A DNA stretch of 64,000 bases from Dryomyza anilis. Taxonomy: Eukaryota; Arthropoda; Insecta; Diptera; Dryomyzidae. Shown here one piece after another: positions 21,360 through 32,325 of the stretch. The stretch spans positions 34,714,202-34,778,201 of the forward strand of contig OX638130.1 of the NCBI GenBank assembly GCA_951804985.1. The letters run 5' to 3'. Positions within the stretch are counted from its first letter, which is position 1. Every line of letters starts with the position of its first letter. The position numbers and the translations under genes were made by a program. Under the pieces are notes generated by a model, which saw only the letters and a list, made by a program, of their open reading frames with translations, had not been told where the DNA came from and made no database searches.

Positions 21360-22469
21360 GTGACAACTAGTCTTGCCAAGATTCAGAGAACCGTGTGTCT
21401 GGGTGTTACGGGTGCCTTTCCCACTACGCCTGGTCCAGCACTGAATGCAATCTTAAACCTACCTCCACTTGAAGATGTCAAGAGGCAAAGAGGCATCAGA
21501 GGCAAAGCCATGAAAGGCTGCTGGAGACTAAAACGAGGTGGTTTCTGGTTTAATGTTCCCTGGAATATCTCTGACATTGCACTTGACACTCCATTAGACA
21601 CCTGTCTACTGTAGATGCCCTCTGATGCAATGATAACAGAAATATTACCAAGACGAAATTTTGAGGTCTGCCAACCTGACATTCAAGACTGGCTAATGCC
21701 TGACTGTGAGCCAGGTAGAGGGTCACACCGCATTTTCACAGACGGCTCCAGAACCGATCAGGGATCTGGTGCTGGAGTGTTTGTGGAACCGGATGACCGC
21801 AGACTGCCTCGGTATTTCAAGCCGAAGTCTATGCTATACTTATGGCTATGGACTACATTGCGGATAATAGATGGCAGAACAGGGCTATATCAGTTTGCAG
21901 CTATAGTCAGGCTGCTCTTATGGCTTTGAACAACCCGGTCATCAACAATATACTGAAACTGATTTGGGTGCGGTGCCATAAAGGAGTTTCGGGCAATTAA
22001 ACATCTGACGAACGAACGTGCTGGATCTGAGGATAATCCATTTGGACCAGAACCTGTGCTTGGACTACCTGCATTTACAGGAAAATTCGTCATCAGCTCT
22101 TGGGTCGCCTCTGCACACAAGAGCAGATGGCTGAATTAGATGAAATGCAGATTCTCCAAGCTCATGACACCGACGATAACCAAAAGATCGGCCTTGTTTC
22201 TACTTTCCTTAAGTAGAAAGGAGTGCAGAAAATTGACGGGACTTCTAACGGGACACAACGCATGTGAAAAACACATGAACGCAATCGGCCTGGCCGTAGG
22301 CGCCTTATATTCTGCCTGCTACGAAGAAACTGGCACCACAGAACACTATCTCTGTGATTGTCCAGCATTTTCTAGAATTGGCACAGACGTGATGAGAGAG
22401 GATCAGCTTCACTCTTTATCACACAATAGCCTTCTTAGATTCAATAATGAATCTAAGAAGTATCATTAA
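21360..22469 (+). pseudogene. LOA ORF2 C-terminus: RNase H remnant and Cys-rich tail
   Basis: 21360-21614 encodes the post-RT region (LAKIQRTVCLGVTGAFPTTP). 21615-21929 has SHRIFTDGSRTDQGSGAGVF, the first RNase H strand with its catalytic D. Later RNase H blocks are degraded. 22140-22469 encodes LTGHNACEKHMN and CYEETGTTEHYLCDCPAF, the C-terminal zinc-binding region found after RNase H in LOA/I-like elements. Several stops lie between. Confidence 0.8.
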
Positions 22470-22529
22470 AAACCAGGAAACTGGGTCACAGCACAATGGA
22501 TATAACCCTGTCTGAGTGCTGTGGCTCTA

Positions 22530-23280
22530 TTTTTTATGCCACATTATAATAAGCAAGATTAATTCTGCTAAATCAGAAGCCATTTGTTTCATAAATGCTT
22601 CAGGAAAATGTGGTCGTTTTGAGGTCCCTGAAAGCAAAAATTTATCACTTTTATTGGACATAACAGAGATATTGTTCAAGAACAGTGTTAAGTATCTTGG
22701 AGGTATATTTAACAAACTTTTCAATTTCAATGAACATGCGCGCTCTGTTCTAAAAAAAGAAGCTGCTTTTATGAATCTATTTAACAATAAATATTTGAGT
22801 ACGAAGACAAACATTTTAATTTATAAAGTATGTATTCGTTCAGCCATTATTTACGCTTTTTCTATTTGGTTTACCATGTCACCAACAGTTGCATAAGATT
22901 ACGAAAATTTGGAGAGAAAAGTTCTACGAATGTGTGTTTGGATCGACATTTTGAATCATATAACAAATGGTATTCTAATAAATTTATATATAATAAGGCT
23001 TTTGTATCTCCTCTATGTTTTTATGCTCCTACATAACAAAAAAAAACGGATTAAACCGATTAATATGGCATGACAAATATTTGATTTCAGATATATTTAA
23101 CATTAAAAAAACTATTAATTGGTCTGACAGCAACTATTTATCTCCAATAGGAATTTTAAATGAAAATATAAATTTTGTAATGGATTTTTCTGTCCCTTTA
23201 TACCGGAGTTTTATATCAGTACAACTCCAGGTTCTCACAGAGAATAAATTTAAAAAAATGATAATCTACTGACAAATTCA
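22530..23280 (+). pseudogene. Jockey RT C-terminal part (resumes after the LOA insertion)
   Basis: Reads INSAKSEAICFINASGKCGR, NSVKYLGGIFNKLFNFNEHA and LIYKVCIRSAIIYAFSIWF: the RT segment after the YADD block plus thumb. It resembles the jockey sequence before 17340 in style and AT-richness and differs from the GC-richer LOA copy. A stop at 22896 and further frame changes precede a weak 3' tail. Confidence 0.8.
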
Positions 23281-23967
23281 ATATGAATGATAAGGTATTT
23301 TTTTTTTATATTAAAAACACTTAAACAATTAAATGACATATGTTGTTTGTATATATGTAATATATAAAATATATGTGACGGGAGCAATCACTCTTACCCA
23401 GTAAGACATGCCAGAGAAGCATTTTGAAAAAATAACAAAGTTTCATAAAAAAAATAAAAACGTACTATTTAACATCAAAACGTACTTTTATGCAGAAAAG
23501 TAAAAATATATTTTTCCAGTGGGATCTAAATTGATGACAAAAAAAAATGAAGGACAGACGGAAATTTTTTCAGAAATTTTCATTTTTGCATTGCTGGTTT
23601 TTTTTTCTAAACAAAACTGTAATATTAATTTTTAATTCCATATTTTTTTCTTTATAAATTTATTTATCACAAGTAAATAAATAATTGAAAATAAAAACAA
23701 TTTTAAACCTCTGAAAGCATGAACTAAAATTTATTCCCATTTTCTCGTTTCATTCGCTAATCAATATCCGATGGTTGTACCTTCTCATTAATATTTTGAA
23801 AAATATATTTTATTATTTTAAAATTGAAAAATTTTATTTTTATTATTACAATTATTTTTAAATTAATTATATATTTTATCTACACATGTTTTTAATTCAA
23901 AATGTTTTGTGTGAAATATTTGACAACAAACGCAAATACCGCTGAAATTGAAAATATGAACAGATGG
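23281..23967. repeat. AT-rich spacer; includes a segment repeated at 31.25-31.4 kb
   Basis: No gene. The stretch 23650-23790 resembles 31250-31405 in the same orientation (shared blocks around AATAATTGAAAA.AAAAACAA and the GAACTAAAA and TTGTACCTT motifs), suggesting an old dispersed repeat. Confidence 0.45.
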
Positions 23968-24065
23968 CAGCTGCTGACTGCCATCTGTAGTTAGAACCTA
24001 TAAACACAAGTACTCAAATACATTTGTGTTTATGGGTTCAAACAACAGATGGCAGCCAGCAGCTG
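23968..24065. repeat. 98-bp near-perfect hairpin
   Basis: Arms 23968-24010 and 24024-24065 are inverted copies at roughly 85-90% (CAGCTGCTG..CTGCCATCTG ... TAAACACAA) with a 13-nt loop. The left arm is preceded by an extra CAGATGGCAG that can pair locally with CTGCCATCTG. It may be a tiny MITE or a structured RNA. No expression evidence. Confidence 0.7.
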
Positions 24066-24727
24066 GGAAACACAGCAAAACAAAGCCAACGCTAATTTAC
24101 TTGTCTGTCCCGCAATCTGTAGTGCAGAATCAGCAGTTGCATTTGTTTGCAAAGGTTGCGTTAGTTCAACTTCTTTACAAAAATTATAATTATTATTAGT
24201 TTCTATGAATAAAAAAGTGAACAAATTTGTAGTGTTACAGTTACATCTATTTATTATCATTACATAAAATAATGCATACATTGGAGCATTCAATTATTAA
24301 TAGTTATCATGTTGATGAGTGTTTTTATGAGTGTTTTACTATTTAATTAGTGTATTTAATCAATTTTATCGTAGTTAAAGTAATGTGAAAAAGAAATCTG
24401 AACGAATTTTATACTGAATACCATCAGTACAATGTATTTTGTGCTCCAAAACTTGCATGCATTTCCCATATAAATCGAATACGACGGAGTACAAAGTCGT
24501 CAGCGTATTTATACATTTTCCGTACGCTCTTTATACGCTTGACATTCGCAAAAGAAAAGAAAAACAATAATCACGGTTGAAATTGACATAAAGTACTATT
24601 CGTTTGTAGTTTGTACTTAGGTCTGAATATTTCGTACTGAAAAAATAAAAACGTACTGAAAATAGTACGAAAGTACAAACTTATGCTACTCTGAGACATG
24701 ACACCGAAACTCCAACACAAAGACAAT
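24066..24727. other. AT-rich spacer, no gene seen
   Basis: No convincing coding frame. The 87-codon minus frame at 24030-24293 overlaps the hairpin and has no recognisable domain. Confidence 0.4.
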
Positions 24728-25082
24728 GGCTGCATTCAGCGACCTCAGCAGTTGTGGAGCTGTTGAGTAATTTGAGCTTGAATGGCATGCTACGCTCAAC
24801 ATGTTTAGTGAGCGGTCGCCATTTTATCCAGCATAAAATTTTTGCGCTACATTTGCGCATTATTTGTTATCGGTGACATTTTACCTCAAATATTTATGAA
24901 CAAAAATGGAATTTAGATTGAAAAATATGTTTTCAATCAATTAAAGAGTTATATGTAACTTAAGTAAAATATTAATAATAAATTAATTTGTAAATTGACA
25001 GCTGAGATAGCGGTGCATTCAAAAACAGTGAGCGATTAGTTACTGAGCAGTTACGCAACTGCTGAGGTCGCAGAATGCGGCC
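24728..25082. mobile_element. MITE with TIR GGCYGCATTCNGCGACCTC
   Basis: The left end GGCTGCATTCAGCGACCTC and the inverse of the right end (GGCCGCATTCTGCGACCTC) match at 17 of 19 positions. Similarity continues through CAGCAGTTG and beyond, about 45 bp in all. The interior is AT-rich and non-coding. No clear target duplication. Confidence 0.7.
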
Positions 25083-25941
25083 AATATTATATTTTCTCAC
25101 TCAAACATAAATAATTTGAAAAACATCCCTGCAGAATCAATGATAGATATTAGACATCTGCACAAATGGTTTTGAAGTTTCCTCTGCAAATATGCACTAC
25201 TGCACTCTACAGTTTTGAATTCATTGAGCAAATGACAATCGACAGTATTATGGTGAAGTCTCTCTTAGAGACTTCACTTCAGTATTTGTTTCATTGGTGT
25301 CAAGCACTGTCAAAACATCAAGCCATTCAAAACATTCAATGTTTTGAAAAACACAACAAACGACAACACTGTCACTTAACATGCAACGAATACAGTAGGT
25401 GCAGCGAGTGAACGCAACGAGTAACGATTGAGAAGACGAACATTGAAAAGAACAACAAATCTGACGCTCGTTCGACGGCAGTAATGTTGTTATTGGTAGT
25501 TATGTGTTAATAAAAAATACAACAAACATTATTTAAAAAAAAAAATTGTTAAAAAAAATTTTGTACGACAAAAACAACGCTTTGGTCAAAAATCAATATA
25601 AACAAAAAAAAAAAAAATTAATTAAATAATGAAAAAAATAAATAATGAAAAAAAAAATTCATGTTTCAAAACATTCACTTGATTTTCAAGCATAGAGTTG
25701 ACGACAGTAAATGTTTTGAAACGAAGTGAATGTCTTGAAGTGGGTTTCAAATGGACTTGTCATCTGCATTAAACAAATGCATGGAAGGAAGCAAAACAAC
25801 GGCAAACAAAAGTCGTTTTAATAGACAATTTTGTAATGCAAACATGTTGAATGTAATGCGCATAATATTCAACGCAATAAAAAGGAAAACTATAGAATTT
25901 TGAGTTTTTTTGGTTTTATTTGTTCTAATTTTGCTTAGTTT
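25083..25941. other. AT-rich spacer with short palindrome
   Basis: No gene supported. Contains a perfect short palindrome at 25254-25276 (10-bp arms, TGAAGTCTCT) and poly-A-rich tracts around 25530-25660. Confidence 0.4.
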
Positions 25942-26244
25942 CCCAAGTAACACATTTCAAAACTTAGTCTGGATCTGTAGATTAACATGTAACGAATATG
26001 TATCGATACGTAGAATTAAATCGGTTCTTGGCTAAGAATGGAAATCTATGTAGAAATCTGTATTGAAACTCTAAAAATTCTATTCAAACATAAAAAAAAT
26101 ACTGAAAATCGATATATGGAAAAACTATGTCATGGGACAAGGAATTCTCTAAATTTTTTCTTTTAAATTTCGCTACGTATCTACTGCCAAACTAACGAAA
26201 ATATCTAGAATTCGTGACGAAATCTGTACCTTGTGTTACTTGGG
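25942..26244. mobile_element. 303-bp MITE, TIR CCCAAGTAACACA
   Basis: Perfect 13-bp inverted termini at 25942-25954 and 26232-26244. Interior non-coding. Target duplication not resolved, so the superfamily is unassigned. Confidence 0.75.
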
Positions 26245-27104
26245 TTACTATTAAAACGTAAAATATTTCGTAAATTTACATGTAATTTAATCGTCACTTG
26301 TGAGTGAGAAAGAGATAAAAATTCACTCGCACACAAAAGTTTCGGTCAATTTTATCCCGACGCTCTTAACAATGTTATAGATACTTTTACGGAAACTTTC
26401 AGTTTTGATACTTGTAATATTACTGCTCATATGACCGTTAGTGTTCTTGTTGGGTTACTATGTTATAAGGAATAAGCATTATCCATTTACATTTATGTCA
26501 AACTTTAGCTTTTAGTGTATTTATATTTCTTTCGGAATAATACATAAAGTTCCGAATTTACTTACAATAAGGAAGAGACGCATTGTTTATTATTTAAGTT
26601 GTTTTAAGTCTCATTAAAAACTTCTTTACTTTAGTTTTCCCATAAATCTAGAGGGAGGAAATAAATCTGTCTGGCAACACTGGAGGTTTTTTTTTATTGA
26701 AGTTACATTATTTCGATTTATATGAATTGAGTAGTCATATATTATCATCCCGGGTGTGGAATAAAAATATTTGAATGTAAAAAAATAAAAGAAGTTATTT
26801 ATTAAAGATTATTAACAAATCGATAATACATTATCTGGCATTTGAAATAAAAATTGCTATTTGCTCAGCACTTCTATGAAATCATAATTTTTGCTGTACA
26901 CTTTATTCAGTAATCATATTGGATACAACCTAAATTATTGGGGTGGTTTTTTTTGTATTATTAGTAAAAAGAAAAACGTAGTTATAGCAAAACTATATAA
27001 TCTGTGATTATTATGTTAAAAAAATCAAGGCAAGTATATATTTATAAAAACATTAAGTATATGTACTGGAATTTTTTTTTTTATTGTACACTACACATGA
27101 ATTC
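26245..27104. other. AT-rich spacer, no gene seen
   Basis: No frame or domain recognised. Long A/T runs throughout. Confidence 0.4.
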
Positions 27105-27290
27105 ATTTTGGTCAGCCGTTTGTACCACTCAGAAGGAGGCTGACCGGTATGAAAAAGTATCAGCGCCACCTCCTGAGTCGACTTAGCTATGACGATTGGA
27201 GTCTGATAGACATAACTAAATCGACTCAGTAGGTGTATCGGACTTTGTTTTGAAATCAAAAGAAAACAAGAATTAAATGAAATTAACGTT
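27105..27290 (+). repeat. Degenerate mini-me-like repeat fragment
   Basis: Matches the left half of the better copies (GCCGTTTGTA.CAC.CAGAAGG, GGTATG.AAAAGTAT, CCTCCTGAGTCGA.TTAG) with many differences, and lacks the (GTCY)n tract. An adjacent piece (CTAAATCGACTCAGTAGG) is inverted relative to the core, so the fragment may be a rearranged dimer. Confidence 0.6.
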
Positions 27291-28419
27291 AAACTTATGT
27301 TATCAGTTTAGCTTTGTATATATATAGCTCATTTAACAAGAAATCTACAGGAGACTGTATAAACCCCCCGTTTTTATAGAAAATATTCAAATTAATTATT
27401 ATAGAATTGACTAAATTTTGGTACCTACGTAGCCCTACGCACCCAAAAATACTGTATTAGAAATAAATAATGCAGTCAATGTACTTACCGTCCTAATTAA
27501 CTTGAGTAGGTGACGTGACAAGCCCAATGACGTATTTGGGATTATGTGCCTCCGAGGCGGTCATAATCACATTTTTTTTTGGTTTGGCTTTATGACCTCT
27601 ACAGAAGGGGACATAATCCCAATGAAAATGATGACAATGCGAAATTATGGGATTATGACGGCCTTGATGGGGGACGTTATCACAAAAACAGTATTTCATT
27701 TAAAAAATAATTTTTGTTACATTGTTGAACATTACCAATTGTAAAACTTGTTTTTATAGTTAATAAGAATAGTGGAATGTTTCAGTTTATATTCCAAAAC
27801 CTATTTTGATGTATATTAGTCGATTCACAGAAGGTTCACATCAACGATAATATACAATTTTAATATACATATTGCGGACGCGCCAAAAAAAAAAATTAAT
27901 AGTGGTTCGGTGTATATACCTTTGAAAAAAAATTTATGCATATTGAATGCAGTGCATTGTTGAACATTAACAATTGAAAACTTATTTTGTTACTCTTGTT
28001 ACTCTCATTACTTATATAAATAAATAATTTTTAATTTATACATAAATTTGTTGTATGTTTAAATATCCCATTTGAAGTGGCGCATGGGAATCGCCGTGGG
28101 CGATTTTTGGTTAAAATTTTTCATATTTTTTATAATTTTATATTTTCTTATAATTTAAAATTTAATTTATATTTAAAAATCAGTATTTTTTTAGTTCAAA
28201 ATGATAATTTTGATCGTAAATTACAAATTGTTGGAAAAATAATGGTAGAACTTTACTTTATACGACCGGTCTAAAATATATATATAGCCACTCCCCATAA
28301 AAGGGGCGGACTGTCGCAAAACAACAAATGTATTGCAGCCCGCCCCCTTGGAACCACCCATAAATCGAAAACAAATCTAGGTTTTAAGTGGTTTTTGAAT
28401 TGTTACAAAGTTTGGCTGA
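27291..28419. other. AT-rich spacer, no gene seen
   Basis: Non-coding. A 36-bp direct repeat around GTTGAACATTA.CAATTG occurs at 27722-27757 and 27959-27990. A motif GGGATTATG recurs around 27537-27660. Confidence 0.4.
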
Positions 28420-29333
28420 ACTTTACTTTATAGGGCCGGTGGATTTTAAAAAAATCGAAAACAGACCGTGGTTGTAAGTGGTTTTGAATTGTTACGTAGT
28501 AGGCGGGGCAAACAGAACAAAACAAAAATTTTCACGCAATGCAAAAACCAGGGCTCTAATCACGTAAATTAAAAACGATCGTCGTTGAAACGATAGTCAT
28601 AAAAAGCTATCGTTTTTGTTTGAGTAAGACTATTTTCTAAACGATATCGTTCGACGATTATCGTCATACGTGATTAGAGCTCAGACATTAAAATAAAAAG
28701 TTTTCTCAAGGTCACGTGGTAAAAAAATCAAAAACCTGTTTTTTTAAACTCAAATTCCAGGAAAAGGTGAGTGGTGAAATAAAAAAATAGAAAAAGAAAA
28801 TAGAAAATTCAAATTTCTTTAAATATACAGTAGAATGGACATGGAGATTTTTATGACTTGAACATTTTGTGTACACTGCAAAAAAACTTTATTATTTCTC
28901 AAAAAAAAAAATAATATGCGTATTGTACACACAGTTGAGAAATGTTGTAAGAAGTCCCGTATTTTAGTCAGCGTTAATTAATATGAAGAAAGCGCGCAAA
29001 CATTTTTTTTTATTTAATTTTTTTTTCCGGTTCCAGATTTTTTTTTTTCGCATATAAATGTCTATGGCATTATATATCTGAATGTAAAGGATTTTCAATA
29101 TTTTATTATTTTCATTTTGCCACTCCCTTTTTCCATGAATTGATGAGTACCACGTGACCTTGAGATCACTTTTTTTTATTATTATGTCCTGTTTTTGCAT
29201 CGTGTGACAATTTTTATTTTGTTCTATTTGCCCCGCCTACTACGTAACAATTCAAAAACCACTTATAACCTCGGACGGTTTTCGATTTTTTTTCAAATCG
29301 ACCGGCCCTGTAAAGTAAAGTTCAGCCAAAATA
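28420..29333. repeat. Foldback element about 0.9 kb
   Basis: Outer arms 28420-28520 and 29218-29333 are inverted copies (CTTTACTTTA..GGCCGGT, TCGAAAAC, GTTACGTAGTAGGCGGGG). Inner arms 28702-28720 and 29148-29168 share CAAGGTCACGTGGTA inverted. A third related segment lies at 48880-49150. No coding content. A separate MITE sits inside. Confidence 0.7.
28553..28680. mobile_element. 128-bp MITE, TIR GCTCTAATCACGT
   Basis: Perfect 13-bp inverted ends. The interior is itself nearly palindromic (ACGATCGTCG ... CGACGATTATCGT), so the unit can fold fully. Nested within the foldback element. Confidence 0.75.
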
Positions 29334-30286
29334 AAATGCGTCATACTCCCATATTTACAACAAAATAAAGGGGTTATGGCCGCGAAACAAATAAATACAT
29401 AAAGAAATGTGTCTTAAGCCTTTTGTGTAAAAAAAAAAATAAAAGGCGATGATTTTGATTTCAATATTTTACAATTCGTGGTTTATTCTCTAAATAAATT
29501 TAAAGTGATTACCAGAGCTAACATTTATATGGACGAAAAATATGTATGGATTATATAGTCCGTTTTCATAAAAAATATGGCTTTATTCAAATATATGAAT
29601 TTTATCCATGGATTTTACCGAGCCCTGGCGATTACAAAATAAATCATGAACAATACAATAATGGAATTCATCTAAGGTGGCAAATGAGCCATATACCGCG
29701 TATACATATACGATCTGCCAACATTTGTATGAACAATATTATACACAAACTCGATATCTTTGCGCATTATATCTTTGATTTTTTGAGCAACTGAAATAAT
29801 TATTTTTTGGAAACGTCACAATTTATATTTTGAAGTTTAAAATGCGGGCGATTTTTGTAACTAGACAACATTTCATCTGTATTTTTTCGGTAATTTATTT
29901 GCACGACACAGAGACACATTAAATTTGTTGATAAATTTATATTTTTTGATCAATTTCGGTGTTTTTTGTTGTTCAATATTTAAAATTTTCGGCACTCAGC
30001 AATTGGTTGCTTTATATACAGAGCATACCATGATACAATAAGAAGGTAAAAGAAAGCATAAGTTCCTCTCTCAAAACAAAAAATGTTTGAGAGGGAATGT
30101 TATTGTGTATATCTTCTTTTTTAAAAACGAAATTGTTTTCAAAACAACAATATACTGACATTAATAATTTATATAATTGAAAAACCAAACAATTGACTTT
30201 TTGAAATTATTAAATTAAAAACAAAATTTCAAAACGTTGTGAGTTTTGTCGTTGCAATGTCTTTATTGATTATCAATGTCCCCAAT
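29334..30286. other. AT-rich spacer with small hairpin
   Basis: No gene. A hairpin at about 30064-30100 pairs CCTCTCTCAAA with TTTGAGAGGG across a 10-nt loop. Confidence 0.4.
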
Positions 30287-30953
30287 GTGGAACACCCAGA
30301 AGGAAGCATCTCCGGTATGGAAAAGTATATATATTCTTGATCAGCATGACCTCCTGAGTCGATTTAGCGATGTCCGTCTGTCTGTCCGTCTGTCCGTCTG
30401 TCTGTCTGTCTGTCTGTTGAAATCACTACTACTTTTAAAATAGAAGAGCTAGATAAATGAAGCTTATAACTTAGATTACTAATATACCTACGCTGTATGT
30501 GCGAAAAAATTGGCGAGATCGGTCCATTGTGACCTATGATCCGACCACCTTTGTTCAAATACCTCATATAAAATGTACATATAAAGATCAATTTTTATGT
30601 ATACGTGCTTAGGTAAACTTTTTTGGTCAAATATATATTGATATCATGCTCAAATACATTATAATAATGTTTTCCGGCAAAAAGACTTGTGGTTCACAAA
30701 AAAAAAAATCGAAATTCGGTACACCTACCCATTTGTAAATATGGGTATCAAATGAATGGAAATTCTTCAGCGATTGAAAGTTTGTAGTTATTTTCAGGAT
30801 TCGTATACCCTGGTGACCTATATATCACTTTGAATGGTAACCACACATATGTGTAGGGTATTTATAGTCGGCTTAGACCGACTATAATTTTGATAATCCT
30901 AACTATCATAATTACACCTACTTTAAAATTTCCCTAACCTTCCCAACTGGTTC
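30287..30953 (+). mobile_element. mini-me-like dispersed repeat copy
   Basis: Order: CACCCAGAAGGAAGCATCTC, a (TA)n box GTATATATAT, a conserved core TTGATCAGCATGACC..CTGAGTCGATTTAGCGATG, a (GTCY)n tract (30371-30418), then a long 3' part with hairpin ATAGTCGGCTTAGACCGACT and terminus CTTCCCAACTGG. The (TA)n, core, (GTCY)n organisation is that of dipteran mini-me elements. The left terminus seen in fuller copies is missing. No coding capacity. Confidence 0.75.
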
Positions 30954-32075
30954 TTTAATTGTTTGCGAAAAACTACAGAATTTGGCATGCACGATTAATT
31001 GCATATGCTGTTCCATCATTCTTTATGCAATCATGAAACCATTCGATGCATTAATTACAGAATTTTCCGCTTTCGATGTATGCCGATGTGCAGCGATCGA
31101 TGCATCCGGCAAATGCCGTGCACCATACTGCATCACGGATCCTATTCGCGCAGCCTAAATATTTCACTTTATAAGAATACCGCGACAGACATTTTTTGGT
31201 AGCGTTGATGTACAGTATATTAACTTCGTTGTATTAAATTTATAACGAGTTTGTTTTATAAATTGACATATATAAATAAAATAATTGAAAACAAAAACAA
31301 TTTCAAATAGTGGACAGTAAGAACTAAAACTTTGACTTTTTTACTTTCCCAATTTCTCGCATAATTCGTAAAGCACTCTCAGATCCTTGTACCTTGTCAT
31401 TGTATCATGACAGTACAGTATACATTCAAATTTTTAAAAATGTAACTTCATATAACAACCTCAAAAATATGAACATACACAAAAGACAAACTTATACGAT
31501 TAGATGAATACCATTAATTTAATTTAATAATTTAAATAAACATCTTAATTTAACAATTTACAAAATTCTTACTTGGTCTTGACTAGTTGCTGGCTGGACA
31601 CAAAAAGACCGATTTTTATTTTAAATAAAGTGAAGAAAGTGACAAAGCAATAAGCTAAACTAGCAGTTAACATTTACAATAGCGTATTCTATATTTTATA
31701 TAAACAAAAAACAACATATAGCAGCACAGCTTTCTCCCTCTTTGGCGGTTGTCTATTTCATTCTCTTAATATTTATCTTCGTTGTCATTTGACCTCGTCC
31801 GCCTTATCGACCTACTCCTGTGACGGTGTTAATAACAAAATGCTTTAGTTTTTTAATTATTTTTTACTACAAATTAAAAGAAAAATTTAAACAAAACACA
31901 TGGTGGAACTGCGGCCACCTCACAAAATAGCCCCTGGAAACGCATGAACATTTAAAAACTCCCAAAAATGTATATTGAACACACATGGTTAAATTCAAGA
32001 TAGATTGTAGGATTTTTCTGGAGTCATGGGAAGTTCATATTTATTTGCACATCTGTATGACATGACATTTATTGG
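30954..32075. other. AT-rich spacer, no gene seen
   Basis: Includes the 31250-31405 segment similar to 23650-23790. The plus frame at 30999-31202 has no recognisable domain. Confidence 0.4.
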
Positions 32076-32207
32076 TATACTTTACACAAAGAGTGTAACA
32101 CCCAGAAGGAAGCATATCCGATATGGAAAAGTATATATATTCTGGATCAGCATGACCTGAGTCGATTAAGCGATATCCCTCTCTCCGTAACCACACGTTA
32201 TCACATA
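32076..32207 (+). repeat. mini-me-like repeat fragment
   Basis: Left terminus (TATACTTTACACAAAGAGTG), CACCCAGAAGGAAGCAT, (TA)n and core are recognisable. The core has lost a few bases and the GTCY tract is reduced to CCCTCTCTCC. Confidence 0.7.
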
Positions 32208-32325
32208 TCGACACCCCTTAAGTATAGTTCATTTAACACGAGAATATTCACATGTTTATCAGAGTATCTACGAAAATCAAAATGTGAAGATTGGAATCTT
32301 AAAGATGTACAGATTTTATATGAAG

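Larger units (their letters stand above)
17345..22525 (+). mobile_element. LOA-type non-LTR retrotransposon
   Basis: About 5.2 kb with a GC-rich 5' region, ORF1 with a DUF4780-like domain, and ORF2 with endonuclease, RT (YADD intact), an RNase H remnant and a C-terminal zinc-finger-like segment. RNase H after RT and DUF4780-like ORF1 point to the LOA group (Loa/Bilbo/Baggins relatives). Several frameshifts and stops make it inactive. Its insertion splits the jockey RT. I could not define an exact target duplication. Confidence 0.8.
14558..23280 (+). mobile_element. Jockey-type non-LTR retrotransposon, interrupted by a LOA element
   Basis: ORF1 (PRE_C2HC and CCHC knuckles), ORF2 endonuclease and the N-terminal RT run from 14591 to about 17340. 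The RT C-terminal part resumes at about 22530 and fades near 23280. The gap is filled by a LOA-type element (17345-22525). About 100 residues of RT, including the YADD region, are missing, so the insertion came with a deletion or followed one. An R fragment also interrupts ORF1. Confidence 0.75.

Noticed and set aside
27537..27660. Repeated GGGATTATG motif as an operator-like array
   Set aside because: Only a few irregularly spaced occurrences with no palindromic form; not supported.
30371..30420. CRISPR-like or regulatory short repeat array
   Set aside because: The GTCTGTCC tract is the (GTCY)n part of the mini-me-like repeats and recurs in other copies.
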